Source of the DNA: Bacteroides sp. CAG:545
GTDB lineage: Bacteria > Bacteroidota > Bacteroidia > Bacteroidales > UBA932
Direction: 5' to 3'
DNA length: 22,782 nucleotides
Assembly: GCA_000432515.1 (NCBI GenBank)
Contig: HF996042.1
Coordinates: forward strand, 1 to 22,782
Positions within the stretch are counted from its first letter, which is position 1. Each line of letters starts with the position of its first letter. Below the pieces are notes generated by a model. That model searched no databases. It had not been told where the DNA came from and worked only from the letters and a program-made list of their open reading frames with translations. Position numbers and translations under genes: made by a program. Positions 8,375 to 18,300 of the stretch are shown one piece after another.

Positions 8375-9184
8375 TTATAATATTATCATTCCAGATGGAG
8401 TCTGACGTGGCAATGCCCTGAGCAGCACTGTCCCGTCCGGAGCGCCAGCTGACTTGAGCGCGGCGGATGCTGATCCATATGCAAGTTCCGGCGTATTGTT
8501 ATGTTCGCTCAGATGGCAGAGGAACACGTTCTTCAGGCCGGGATGGTAGAATCCTCTGATGGCATTGGCACATTCGTCATTGCTGAGGTGTCCGTGTCCC
8601 TGGCATATACGCATCTTGAGTTCATGGGTATAAGGACCGGATATGAGCATATCCATATCATAATTCGATTCCACCACCACTGTATCAGCCTCGCCGGCAT
8701 ACTTGAGAGCCTCATCGGTCATACGCCCCAAGTCAGTCATGATCACGAACTTGCGGTCGCCTGCAGCTATGTAGTAGCCGACCGTCTGGGTCGCATCGTG
8801 CGGCACCACAAAATACCTTACCCTGAACCCGTCGATGTCGTTCCACGCATCCTGCTTGAGTTCACATCTGCATTGACCTAAATAGGGTTCGCCGAAGGAA
8901 TGGGCAGCGAGGGCCGAATGCAGCTCCGATGTCGCGTAAACAGGCTTCTTCAGCCTCTTGCAATACGATGCGAGGCTGCGGATATGGTCCATATGGTCGT
9001 GGGTGATGAGGACCGAACTGAACGAATTCTCGTCGAGAGAATTGGCCTGGAGCACCTGTTTCAGTCTTCTCAGGCTCACTCCGGCATCTATCAGCAACGC
9101 ATGTGGAGTTCCGTCGGAATCCGTGTGCTCGAGATAATAGCAATTTCCGCAACTGCCGCTTGACAAGCTTAAAAATCTGAGCAT
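8375..9184 (-). CDS. WalJ/YycJ-like metallo-beta-lactamase-fold hydrolase
   Basis: A 269-residue cytosolic metallohydrolase. The metal-binding motif THDHMDH spans about 61-67 (His62, His64, Asp66, His67). Further ligands are probably His in VPHDATQT, Asp in IMTDLG and His in CHLSEHNN. This arrangement and the opening SLSSGSCGNCYYLE are typical of the YycJ/WalJ group. In Firmicutes that group is linked to cell-wall and chromosome-replication coordination and has nuclease-like features; in Bacteroidota the role is not established. The start overlaps the end of the HAD gene by 16 bases, which supports translational coupling. The phosphatase follows after 10 bases. Confidence 0.88.
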   Translation of the reverse strand: MLRFLSLSSGSCGNCYYLEHTDSDGTPHALLIDAGVSLRRLKQVLQANSLDENSFSSVLITHDHMDHIRSLASYCKRLKKPVYATSELHSALAAHSFGEPYLGQCRCELKQDAWNDIDGFRVRYFVVPHDATQTVGYYIAAGDRKFVIMTDLGRMTDEALKYAGEADTVVVESNYDMDMLISGPYTHELKMRICQGHGHLSNDECANAIRGFYHPGLKNVFLCHLSEHNNTPELAYGSASAALKSAGAPDGTVLLRALPRQTPSGMIIL

Positions 9185-9810
9185 TGTGTATCCTCCTTCA
9201 ATGAATTTTCCAACACCTCTCTCAAATCAGTTCCGTATTTGTAGTGCACGGCATGCATACCTGCATTGACGGCAGCATCGACATTGGCAGCGGAATCGTC
9301 GATAAACAGCAGTTCCTCAGGTTTTAAGCCGGTTCTGCGTATCGACTCCCTGAAAATCTCCTGTCCAGGTTTGAGCATCTTCATCTGATATGAAAGGAAT
9401 TCCTGTCTGATGCCGGTTTTCCAGTCAAATCCGGCCTCCTCTATTATCTTGTGACAGAAGCGCATGGAGATACCATTGTTGTTGGAAAGGAAAAACAGGT
9501 CGTATTTCCCGGAGAGCTCCGTCAGAAGCTCAGCCTTGTACTTGGGCATCCCGACAAGCAGTGCGCCTACGCATCTGTCCACGTCCTCAGGAGTGCTTCC
9601 CGGACGCGAATCCTTCAGGATGTACTGCCTGAATTCGTCGTCAGAGACCTTGCCCTCCTCCAAGTCAGAATATATGCCTTTCTGATGGCACGGGTCGAGA
9701 AGCTCGTCGATTTTCGTGTAGCCGAGCACCTCTTCATATACCTTCTTGTCCCTTTCCACATCGACGTCTATCAGCACGCCGCCTATATCAAATATAATTC
9801 CTTTAATCAT
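9169..9810 (-). CDS. HAD-superfamily hydrolase (YihX-like)
   Basis: A 213-residue HAD phosphatase-type protein. Motif I is FDIGGVLID with the nucleophile Asp8. The second position of the usual DxD is Gly, as in the YihX group of sugar-phosphate phosphatases. Motif II is FLSNNN, motif III uses the Lys of MLKPGQEIF, and motif IV is LFIDDS. A helical cap of about 65 residues sits between motifs I and II. It starts 7 bases after the TPR gene stop and overlaps the WalJ-like gene by 16 bases, so it is inside the operon. The substrate cannot be assigned; a hexose phosphate or nucleotide is plausible from the family. Confidence 0.88.
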   Translation of the reverse strand: MIKGIIFDIGGVLIDVDVERDKKVYEEVLGYTKIDELLDPCHQKGIYSDLEEGKVSDDEFRQYILKDSRPGSTPEDVDRCVGALLVGMPKYKAELLTELSGKYDLFFLSNNNGISMRFCHKIIEEAGFDWKTGIRQEFLSYQMKMLKPGQEIFRESIRRTGLKPEELLFIDDSAANVDAAVNAGMHAVHYKYGTDLREVLENSLKEDTQCSDF

Positions 9811-9817
9811 AATCCTC

Positions 9818-11833
9818 CTACTTTTCTTCGCTCTCGCAATATTTCTTGATCACGCCGTATGCGTCGCCCACGCCAAGCTCGCCGGCACGGGACAGGTCAA
9901 TGCAGCCTTTCTCCTTGTCCTTCAGATAGATAAGGACCAGTCCCCTGTTGAAATATGCATCACCCATATAAGGATAAAGCGAAATCGCCTTGGAGTAGTT
10001 CCCTATCGCCTCCACATAAGAAGAAGACAGACACTGGATATTCGCGAGATTGTAATACAGATACGGTATGTCGTCAACTATGGACAGCGACTCCTGCATA
10101 TCATTTATCGCATCAGTATAGTCATACTGGCGGCTCACCTGGTCCCTCACCCTCGCTCGGGTGGTTCCCTGGTCATCCATCGTCAGCGTCTGGACGTTGT
10201 TCTCAATGGATGATATGAAATCTATCATATCCGCCCTCAACACTGCCCTGTTCATATAGTAGAACGCGCGGTACAACGTAGAGTACTTGTCGCGGCTCTC
10301 CGCTTCCAGGGCATTGTCATAATGGGCCAATGCTGAATTGTACTGCTTCCCGGCCACATCGCTGAGCGCCTTCAGGAACTCGCCCCCTGCATTGTCCTTA
10401 GGCAGAGAGTATATCTTGTCATGGTTCTTGCCGCCGGCCGAGAACTTCACAGTGTCGAGATTCGACAGCACCACCGGAACGGCGGATTCCCGCTCGAACT
10501 TGTCAATGAGGGCATTCTCGAACCTGTTGCGCAATGCGTACTGCACATTGTTCGACTCGTCCGCAAGACGGAAACGGAACAATGGCCTAAGTCGCACGTC
10601 CACGTCCCTGTGCTGGAGCATCTCGTCATCGAAATCCTTCTTCGCGAAATCGGCATCCAGAGACAGCAGCGAACTGTACTTCTTGGTCGTATCCGCAAAC
10701 GAGGCCAGCCCCTCCCCTGTCTTGGCCCGATACTCGCTGACCTTACGATTCGCCGTATCGTAGTCCTTCTTGGACTCGGCCTTCATCCCGAGCATGTTCT
10801 CCACATATGAACGGTTCATATAGGCCTTCGCGAAATCCGGATACAGTTCAATGGCCCTGTCATAGTCCTCCTTGGCATCGAGCCACCTGGACATGTTCAC
10901 GAAATATGATGCGCGGTTATAGTACGCCAGCACATTGCCCGGGTTTATGTTTATCACCCTGTCCATATCCTGGAGCGCCTCCTCGTAACTGCCTACCTGC
11001 GCGTAGATAAGACTGCGGTTGTACAGTGTCAATGCATTGCCGGGCTCTTCCTCAAGCACCTTGTTCAAGTCAGCCATCGCCGAATTGTAGTCATTCTGCT
11101 CATAGAACATTATCGCCCTGTTGAAATAGGCCAATGTACTGGTCGAATCCAGGCTTATGGCCATGTTCATGTCGGCAATAGCCTCCTGATATTTGTGCTG
11201 AGACGCATAGAGCCTTCCCCTGCGGATAAAGCCCTCCGGCTCGAAACGGTCCAGCGAGATGGCCTTGTTGTAGTCGGCCAATGCCTTGGTGGTATCCTGA
11301 AGGAACAGCCTGCACGCTCCCCTGTTCAGATATGCAGACGGGTCCTTGGGCTCTTTCCTGATGTACTTGTCGAAGTCTTCCACAGCCTTGTCGAACTGCT
11401 GAGAGAGGAAATACGTCACGCCACGGCTATAGTAAAGGCCAATGTAGCCCGGTCTCAGGCCTATCGCGGTCTGGAGGTCGGCCAATGCCTTGTCGTAATC
11501 TCCGAAACGGCTTTCTGTAATGGCCTTGTAATGGTATCCGGACGTGAATACAGGATTCAGACGCACGGAAGTATTGAAATCGCCACGCGCTCCACGCAGG
11601 TCGCCCAGGTTGTATTTGGCAATGCCCCGGTAGAAGAAGGTCCAGTAATCTGTACTGTCAATGCGGGCCAATATGTTGAAACTGCTTATGGCGTTTGAAT
11701 ACTTTCCTTCTGCGAGGGCGCTCCTGCCACGGAAAAAGAACACGTCCTTGTCATACTGCGCAAAAGTTTCCGAGAAAGACATCAGAAACAGCAGAAGAGG
11801 TATCAGCACGTATTTTAAATTTCCGAATTTCAT
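9818..11833 (-). CDS. Exported TPR-repeat protein
   Basis: A 671-residue protein with a signal peptide (about residues 1-25, ending SETFA-Q). A long run of tetratricopeptide repeats, each ~34 residues, spans from about residue 31 to 360 with the usual A-Y-N-R-G and D-x-A-I patterns. A non-TPR segment of about 200 residues follows, and two more repeats lie near the end, closing with CIDLSRAGELGVGDAYGVIKKYC, a common Bacteroidota TPR ending. TPR arrays bind partner proteins. The signal peptide puts this one in the periplasm or at a membrane. It is first in an operon with HAD, WalJ-like and phosphatase genes. No enzyme motif is seen, so it is probably a scaffold. Confidence 0.88.
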   Translation of the reverse strand: MKFGNLKYVLIPLLLFLMSFSETFAQYDKDVFFFRGRSALAEGKYSNAISSFNILARIDSTDYWTFFYRGIAKYNLGDLRGARGDFNTSVRLNPVFTSGYHYKAITESRFGDYDKALADLQTAIGLRPGYIGLYYSRGVTYFLSQQFDKAVEDFDKYIRKEPKDPSAYLNRGACRLFLQDTTKALADYNKAISLDRFEPEGFIRRGRLYASQHKYQEAIADMNMAISLDSTSTLAYFNRAIMFYEQNDYNSAMADLNKVLEEEPGNALTLYNRSLIYAQVGSYEEALQDMDRVININPGNVLAYYNRASYFVNMSRWLDAKEDYDRAIELYPDFAKAYMNRSYVENMLGMKAESKKDYDTANRKVSEYRAKTGEGLASFADTTKKYSSLLSLDADFAKKDFDDEMLQHRDVDVRLRPLFRFRLADESNNVQYALRNRFENALIDKFERESAVPVVLSNLDTVKFSAGGKNHDKIYSLPKDNAGGEFLKALSDVAGKQYNSALAHYDNALEAESRDKYSTLYRAFYYMNRAVLRADMIDFISSIENNVQTLTMDDQGTTRARVRDQVSRQYDYTDAINDMQESLSIVDDIPYLYYNLANIQCLSSSYVEAIGNYSKAISLYPYMGDAYFNRGLVLIYLKDKEKGCIDLSRAGELGVGDAYGVIKKYCESEEK

Positions 11834-11843
11834 CAGGAATTCC

Positions 11844-11851
11844 TAATTTTG
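11844..11851 (+). promoter_or_regulatory. Candidate promoter -7 box for M28-like gene
   Basis: TAATTTTG fits TAnnTTTG about 77 bases before the ATG at 11928. No clean TTTG is seen at the expected -33 distance, so support is moderate at best. Confidence 0.3.
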
Positions 11852-11891
11852 AAAGTTTTCTTGGACGATGTGAAATTTTACCAACATCTTA

Positions 11892-11899
11892 CAAAGATA
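11892..11899 (-). promoter_or_regulatory. Candidate promoter -7 box for TPR operon
   Basis: On the minus strand this reads TATCTTTG, a full match to TAnnTTTG, about 60 bases before the TPR gene start. The same octamer occurs upstream of the ABC exporter (21768-21775). No clear TTTG -33 box is present. Confidence 0.42.
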
Positions 11900-11927
11900 A
11901 TCAATTATCATTCCGATACGGAGAAAA

Positions 11928-12932
11928 ATGAGCAAAAAAATTATATTGTACCTGACATTGTCCGCATTGTTCCCGCTTATGGCACAGGCGCAGTCCACGG
12001 TATCCATCGGGGCCATCAGCAGTTCACAGTCGCATAATGTGGTTTGGGAAAGCAAGTTATACAGGCAGATAGAGTTTCTTTCTGATTCGCTTTGCGGCGG
12101 ACGAGGCACCGGCACGCGCGGAAATACGGAAGCGGCTTCGTGGATCATCAGAAGATACCGTGACATTGGCCTGCTTCCCTGCGGAAAGCATTTCTCCACT
12201 CATTTCTACGAGCCGTTCGGCCGCAATATCGTCGGAATGATTCCGGCATCGAGCAAGAGACACCGTGATTCATACATAATAGTGATGGCGCACTACGACG
12301 GGACAGGCACGCTGAACGGCGTCATGTACCCGAGCGCGGACAGCAACGCCTCTGGAGTCGTGGCAATGCTCGGCACTGCGGAAATGTTCGCTGCCATGCG
12401 TCACCTCGGCCGGGCCTATGACTGCAACATCATCTTCGCCGCTCTGGATGCCAAATCCAGCAGCATGAAAGGCTCCAAGGCCCTGTGGAAAATGATCAGT
12501 GAAGGCAAACTGACAGACCCTGTTACAGGCGAGCCGATTCCGGCGGAGAAAATCAGGCTTGCAGTGAACATTGACCAGATCGGCGGGACTATGAGCACGC
12601 TCAAATCCGGCAGGAAGGACTTCATCATTCTGCTTGGCAGGGATGCTCTCGGAGCGGAAAAATCCGACATCCTGAGTCTGTGCAATCTGAAATACGGAAC
12701 AGACCTTGAACTCGGCTACGACTATTTCGGAAGCCGGGACTTCACCAATATATTCTACCGCCGCATCGGTGACCAGCGCGTGTTCCTCGAGAACGGAGTT
12801 CCGGCCGTGCTGTTCACGTCCGGCATCACGATGAACAACAACAAGCCCTACGACACGGTCGGTTCGCTGGACATGAATGTCCTCAAACGCCGTGTCTGGC
12901 TCATTTTCCACTACATCGAACGCGCGATGTAA
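11928..12932 (+). CDS. Exported M28-family protein, probable pseudoenzyme
   Basis: A 334-residue protein with a signal peptide (about 1-22, cut after MAQAQ). The fold follows the M28 zinc aminopeptidase family: EFLSDSLCGGRGTGTRGN at the start of the domain, VMAHYDG (His122) in the middle, NIDQIGG (Asp216), and a PYDT block near the end. Several active-site positions differ from the family. The bridging Asp before Asn in the DDNASG motif is Ser139 (Asp138 sits one place earlier). The EE pair (catalytic and metal Glu) is Lys176-Ser177, in a segment that otherwise aligns without gaps (FAALDAKSSSMKGSK). The final metal His is Asn. It is therefore unlikely to be an active peptidase and may bind a peptide or glycan. 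It is a single gene, divergent from the TPR operon and convergent with the Stealth gene. Confidence 0.85.
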   Translation: MSKKIILYLTLSALFPLMAQAQSTVSIGAISSSQSHNVVWESKLYRQIEFLSDSLCGGRGTGTRGNTEAASWIIRRYRDIGLLPCGKHFSTHFYEPFGRNIVGMIPASSKRHRDSYIIVMAHYDGTGTLNGVMYPSADSNASGVVAMLGTAEMFAAMRHLGRAYDCNIIFAALDAKSSSMKGSKALWKMISEGKLTDPVTGEPIPAEKIRLAVNIDQIGGTMSTLKSGRKDFIILLGRDALGAEKSDILSLCNLKYGTDLELGYDYFGSRDFTNIFYRRIGDQRVFLENGVPAVLFTSGITMNNNKPYDTVGSLDMNVLKRRVWLIFHYIERAM

Positions 12933-12935
12933 TCC

Positions 12936-13931
12936 TTACAGTTCGAAAGAAGATTTGTCAGGAAGGATGCTCTGAAAGGCAGCCTCGAGATTCTGCATCA
13001 CCTGCTCGTAATTGCGGATGTGCACGCTGTCATTGATGCAGACCAGCTTGTATTTCTGCTCCCGGATGGCCTTTACAGCCTGTTTTGGCTTCACCATAAG
13101 CGGGAACATCTTCGTATCCTTGTAAGTGTTGTACGGCTCGAAATCCGACTTGCAGATCTGCCATGTGCGGAAAAGTTCAGGAGTCAAGTCAGTCTCGCTC
13201 CTGAACGTATGGGTCGAAGCCTCCTCCAGCTCCGGCCGGCAAGCATCCCAAACACTGGCAAAAGTTGATTTCAGATATGGCTGCGCGTTATGCGGAATCC
13301 TGATAGTCAGAAACTTGCCGTATGCACGAAGCAATCTCGTAAGATTGGCCTTGCTTCCATACTCCGGAGAAAACCATTTGTCATGGTCACGCTTGAGTAT
13401 TTCCTTCTTGTCGAAATGCTTGTTGATTAGCCTTACATTGTTCCGCAGTGTCTTGGACCAGAGACTCAGGCCCGTGTTCATACGGAAAACGGCGATATCA
13501 TGAGGCAGCCCGTCGGGAGCAAAGAACCTGTCCGGCCCGGTAGGACTGGTCAGATAGAAATCATCATTGAAATAAACAAAATGCTCTGCCAAACCGGGGA
13601 TTCTGTCCAGGTAAAACTCAAGGACCGTAGAATTGAATGTAGGCAGGTACTTCTCCGGGATATAGTCCGAATGGTTCACCAGATGCAGTTTCGGATTTGA
13701 AGTGTCGAGCCATTCCGGCTTCTGTCCGCAGGTAACGAAATGGATTTTCCTTACCCAAGGCGCGAACTTCTCCACGCCCCTGAACCAGTATTTCAGGAAT
13801 CCGTAATCTCTGAAACGAGCCTCCGAATATTGGTTTTGTGAATTGTCGATAGTTCCTTTGGCTTTAGCGAAACTCTTCTTCCATTCCGGGTCGTTCATAT
13901 CGACCCAAGTAATCACGAAATCTATATCCAT
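12936..13931 (-). CDS. Stealth-family sugar-phosphate phosphotransferase
   Basis: A 331-residue protein with the conserved regions of the Stealth family. CR1 is IDFVITWVDMNDPEW at the very N-terminus. CR2 runs from GFLKYWFRGVEKFAPWVRKIHFVTCGQKPEWL to FVYFNDDFYLTSP. CR3 is IPHNAQPYLKS through HTFRSETDLTPE. Family members transfer hexose-1-phosphate from a nucleotide sugar to a growing polysaccharide, as in some capsules, and are related to GlcNAc-1-phosphotransferase. There is no signal peptide. No other capsule or glycosyltransferase gene is nearby, so its acceptor is unknown. It is the last gene of the long minus-strand operon, 72 bases after cyuA, and its stop is 3 bases from that of the M28-like gene. 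Confidence 0.9.
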   Translation of the reverse strand: MDIDFVITWVDMNDPEWKKSFAKAKGTIDNSQNQYSEARFRDYGFLKYWFRGVEKFAPWVRKIHFVTCGQKPEWLDTSNPKLHLVNHSDYIPEKYLPTFNSTVLEFYLDRIPGLAEHFVYFNDDFYLTSPTGPDRFFAPDGLPHDIAVFRMNTGLSLWSKTLRNNVRLINKHFDKKEILKRDHDKWFSPEYGSKANLTRLLRAYGKFLTIRIPHNAQPYLKSTFASVWDACRPELEEASTHTFRSETDLTPELFRTWQICKSDFEPYNTYKDTKMFPLMVKPKQAVKAIREQKYKLVCINDSVHIRNYEQVMQNLEAAFQSILPDKSSFEL

Positions 13932-13953
13932 CGCCTAATTGTTTTTTAAGTTT

Positions 13954-13968
13954 CGGGCGACCTGCCCG
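13954..13968. other. Small GC hairpin between cyuA and Stealth gene
   Basis: CGGGC at 13954-13958 and GCCCG at 13964-13968 form a 5 bp stem with a 5-base loop. On the minus strand it is followed by an A/T-rich stretch with an A-run rather than a T-tract, so it is a weak candidate for partial termination or mRNA processing between the two genes. Confidence 0.25.
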
Positions 13969-14003
13969 TTGCTGTGATTCATATTGTCCGGAATGGGCCC
14001 GCG

Positions 14004-15308
14004 CTATTTGCAGACCATAATCTTCTGGATGAGGTCATCTGCCATTTCCATTCCGGTCGAGCCTACGCTGCCCAAGTTGCTGATAGTCTTTTCGATATCC
14101 TTGTCAATGATACCGTCGGTCTCGCAGGCATGGATGCCGTCGAGAGCCAGAACCGCAGACTGGATGGAGCTCGACACGCCCGACGCCACCTTCATCGCGC
14201 AGCCGACTTTAGCCCCGTCGCAGACCATGCCGGTAATGTTGCCGATCATATTCTTGATGGCCGAGCAGACCATTTCATAGCTGCCGCCCTTGAGCCAAAC
14301 CAAACCGCAGGACGAACCTGTGGAAGCCACCACGCAGCCGCAGAGAGCCGACAGCCTGCCGAGATAACCCTTGATGTGAATGGCCACAAGGTTGCTCAGG
14401 ATGAGCGCCCTGGCCAGTTTTTCGTCTGAGATATCGTATTTCAATGCATAAGCGATTATCGGCATGCTTACCGTAATGCCCTGGTTGCCGCTTCCGGAAT
14501 TGCTCATCGCAGGTAAAGTGCATCCGGCCATTCTCGCATCCGAGGCCGCTGCCGTCAATGCCATGGCATAAGAAAGGAAATCATTGCCGAAAACGGTATC
14601 GGCATTGGCCTGGATAGTCTTGCCGACCTTCAGCCCGTAATCCCCTTTCAGACCTTCCTGTGCGAGTGCAAGATTCAGTGTACGGTCTTCAAGTATGAAC
14701 TTGATGTCCTCATAATCCACGCTTTCTGCAAATTCATATATTTCCTTGACAGTCAAGTGATAATCTCTTGTTTCACGTTCTTCGCAGCCTCCCGTGTCTT
14801 CTGTCCGCGAGCGTTTTTCCACTTCTCCGTCAATGCCGGTTTCCACTATCCTGTCGTGCTCGTCTTCTATGACGCACCAGGCGCTGTGCCCGTCCGCCTC
14901 GACTACACATTTCACATAAAGCTTATGGCAATTCCCTTCCCTGTCGATGCAGACATTGCCCTCGGCCACAAGTTCCTTTGCTCTCTTTATAGCATTGTCA
15001 TTCAAGTCCTTGAGAACTTCCAGGCCATATTCTGACCTGCCGCATACGGCACCGAGCGCTGCTGCAATCCTGAGCCCGATCATACCGGTTCCAGGGATAC
15101 CCACACCCATACCGTTCTTCAGGATATTGCCGCTCACATATACGTGAAGTTTCATCTGCGACGTCATACGGTCCAGTGAAACACGTTCCGAAACAAGTTC
15201 CACAGCTTTCGCTGTCGCCAAAGCCACAGCAATAGGCTCAGTACATCCGAGCGCTGGCTTTACCTCTTTATGCAGAAGGTGAAGTAATTCTTTTTCGCGA
15301 CTTGTCAT
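14004..15308 (-). CDS. cyuA: L-cysteine desulfidase (CyuA/YhaM family)
   Basis: A 434-residue iron-sulfur enzyme of the serine-dehydratase alpha-domain family, which breaks L-cysteine to pyruvate, ammonia and sulfide. The opening PALGCTEPIA (Cys22) is a hallmark. MSNSGSGNQG in the middle and the C-terminal VCDGAKVGC pair (Cys363 and Cys370, seven apart) match the spacing of cluster cysteines known in the family. A further ligand is probably Cys323 or Cys325. Together these could hold a [4Fe-4S] cluster. It is cytosolic with no signal peptide. The start lies 5 bases after the amidase stop, so it is within the operon. A role in cysteine detoxification or sulfide production is expected; serine as an alternative substrate cannot be excluded. 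Confidence 0.85.
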   Translation of the reverse strand: MTSREKELLHLLHKEVKPALGCTEPIAVALATAKAVELVSERVSLDRMTSQMKLHVYVSGNILKNGMGVGIPGTGMIGLRIAAALGAVCGRSEYGLEVLKDLNDNAIKRAKELVAEGNVCIDREGNCHKLYVKCVVEADGHSAWCVIEDEHDRIVETGIDGEVEKRSRTEDTGGCEERETRDYHLTVKEIYEFAESVDYEDIKFILEDRTLNLALAQEGLKGDYGLKVGKTIQANADTVFGNDFLSYAMALTAAASDARMAGCTLPAMSNSGSGNQGITVSMPIIAYALKYDISDEKLARALILSNLVAIHIKGYLGRLSALCGCVVASTGSSCGLVWLKGGSYEMVCSAIKNMIGNITGMVCDGAKVGCAMKVASGVSSSIQSAVLALDGIHACETDGIIDKDIEKTISNLGSVGSTGMEMADDLIQKIMVCK

Positions 15309-15313
15309 AATAT

Positions 15314-18300
15314 TCAGTGTTTTGTGGTACTGAAGAAATCAAGTATGGCTTTCAGCAGAGCCACTCTGTCCTGTTCATCCTTGATGACTTCTATCGGGAA
15401 TCCTATGCTTGCGCTGCGATACCCGTTGCCGACATTGCAGACACCTGCCGAAATGCCCGTGTCAATGTATCTGAGGAATTCAAATGCATTGTCAGAAGCT
15501 GGCTGCAGTCCGTCCGGAGTCTCGACATTGTAAATATAGTCATTTGGTTTCTGATAAAATGCAAACGGGGTGCAAAAATCTGTCATCGGCATGATTTTTC
15601 CCGGCATTGGCCTGACTTCTTCACAGCGGGAGGCATAATTCGTAAGCCATTTATAGCCGAGAACTTCCTTTACAAACTCCTGTGCACCAGCCTGATACAG
15701 ACTATCACGTCCGACAGGATAGATCTGGTCCCAAAGATCGGTACCGATATTGGCTCCGGAAATCAGGATGTTGCCACCTTTGCCGGTGCAAGAGCGTATT
15801 GCCTTCTGAAGCGCTTCAGGCATTACCTGGAACCTGCTTTTCTGTATGACGCCACGTCCTGCAGGAGTGCTTGCCTGCTTGCCGCAGAGGATGTCAGTAG
15901 CCCAGAAACCGTGAAGTCTGAGGCTGTCCGTCTCGAAAGCATTAGCACTCGAAGAACAGAAACTGTATCCGGCAGCCATCAGGGATTTTCCGTGTATGGT
16001 AGTGAAGTCGAAGGTGTTGCCCGGAACGAGTCTGCCGGCATTGTCCGTATATGATGCGCCGAAACCGGGATTGTCGTCATCCAGCCACTGCAAGTCCCTG
16101 CGGTACTGGTACATCTCGCCAATCTTGTTGATTTCGTACATATACGGCACTCCTGCATCGAGTCTCTCATCAAAACCCGCGTAAGTCGGCGTGTCGAACC
16201 ACGCTGGAGGGGCCACACGATCGAAATTATTGATTACCAGCACAGTATGCGGAGAACACTCCACCTCGCCCACACTGAGTGTCTCGGAGGGGAAACTGCG
16301 TCCGCCTTCATTGCATGCCACTATCCGGTAGCTGTAGATATGTCCTTTGTCTATATTCCTGTCGATTGTCAGACGTCCGTCTTCGTGGCGCAGTCCGGTA
16401 AGGAGTTCACCGTTGTCGAAAGCCCCGTCGTCAATCCTCGTATAGAGCATATATCTGTCCGGCATTGCCGTAAGTTCGAGGGAATCCAAAGTCGGTCTCC
16501 AGCTGAGCTGCACTTTTCCATCGCCTGTCAATGTCGCTGAGAATGAATGTACCGGAAGCGGCTGTACGCAGTAACGCACTCCGTATCTTCCGCTCAGGAA
16601 CTTGAGCATTCCCTTGTAAACGGCCCTGCTCACGGTGAACCTGAATGCCGGGTCGAGTCCGTATTTCATGTCGGCGAAATTCTGATGTGAAAGCAGTTCG
16701 AGAAGTGCAGCAGGGACGGATGGAGTCCTGGCCTCGCTGTAGGAGCGGTTTGCCAGCTGGCGTCGGTTCCAGTCCGGTTCATATTGGCGTCTCACGTCCG
16801 CAACTATCTGGGACTGAATATCATTGGCAAGTATCCTGCCGAGAATCCTGTCCTCTCCGTCGGCATATTTTCTGGAGCCTTCGCTTATCAATGTATATAT
16901 CGACAATGTTCCGACAGTGGTATCGCCGGGCATGACGCCGGCATCGGTATGAAAGGCGAATGACAGGTCGAACGGTATGCCTTTGCCCTCCACTTTCGGG
17001 GCCATTTTCGAGCCGCCGCTCATCATTGTCACCCATGCTCCCCTGTCGCCATAGTCATTCGTATAGTCATTGTCATATCTTCTTATGACTGTCGAATCGG
17101 CTCCGGCCCACTGCATCCAGTACAATGCGCCTTCCGTGAAGCTCGGCAGTCCCGAGACTGTCCATTTTTCTACAGGCACATCATCATTGCCCCGGGCGAT
17201 CTTGCCCATTCCGCCGCCGATTTTGACTGCATCGGCGGGGGGTCCCGCACCGCTTTCTTCTACAGAGTGTGCCGGTACCTGCCGTACCTCTTTCAAATGA
17301 AGCGTTGCCGTAAGTGCCGTTGTCCAATGTGACGCGACAATCTCTGCCGTCCTCGAATTCGAAGGTGCCGAGATAAATCCACGTGCCTCCGCCCATTTTC
17401 TGGTTCACCAGGAAATGACTGGTTCCGCCAAGATGGTTTATGGTGTAATGTGCCGAACTTGTACTGTTCGGAAGTGTCGTATAAGATACATAGACAGCAT
17501 AACTTCCGCGTTCCGGGATGTCAGGTGTCCAGGAGGCTACGGCATTGCCCTTCTCAGTAGGGACGCAATTTGCTTTTCTGGACGAACCGAGCGTGAACGG
17601 ATTGTCATCGCCGCTGTAAACCTCTTTGGCGTCTGCGAATCCGATGCCGGCATCCTGCCATCTACCTGATTCTGAATATGTTCCAGAGCGACGGATGAGT
17701 CCTGTACGCGCTCCAGGGAAAGACAGGTCATTGTCAATGATGACCTCATATTTCTGGGTATCTCTTTCGCGCGGAGTCATCACGTAGGCGCCTGCATTTT
17801 CCAACATCGGTATCAGAAACGGAAGCACATAGCTCTGCGTGTACATATCCTCGACCGTTGTAAATAGCGGTGCCCGCTGCCATTTCCATCTCCCGGTCTT
17901 GGCTTCGTAGTATCTTCCGTGGCTCTGCCACAGCGCTATGTGCCTGCCGGACAAGCCTCTGCTGTACACATAGCCGTCCGCATTCCGCACAAGCGGCGGC
18001 TCATCGGAAAGAGTTCCAGAATATCGCCAATTATGCTCGGAGGGATGTCCGTTGTTACCAGGCGCATTGAATGCCATGCTCTGAAGCGGAGTCCTCTCAC
18101 AATAGATGTCTCCTATCTTGTAGTGGGAATATCCGACCGGCGAGATTTCATGAAGTGTCCTCTTCAGCCATCTCACGTCGTCAGGTGTCCAGGGGATGTC
18201 TCCGATTGTCGAAGAAAAATAAAAGTCCAGCACGCCGTTCCTCCGCATCACTGACTTGAGCCTGAGAGCGGTCTGGACGGTGGTTCGTTCCCGGACCAAT

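Noticed and set aside
15314..17296. Second half of the amidase as an independent gene
   Set aside because: It has only a TTG start, no signal peptide, and begins in the middle of the golvesin domain, so it is better read as the frameshifted remainder.
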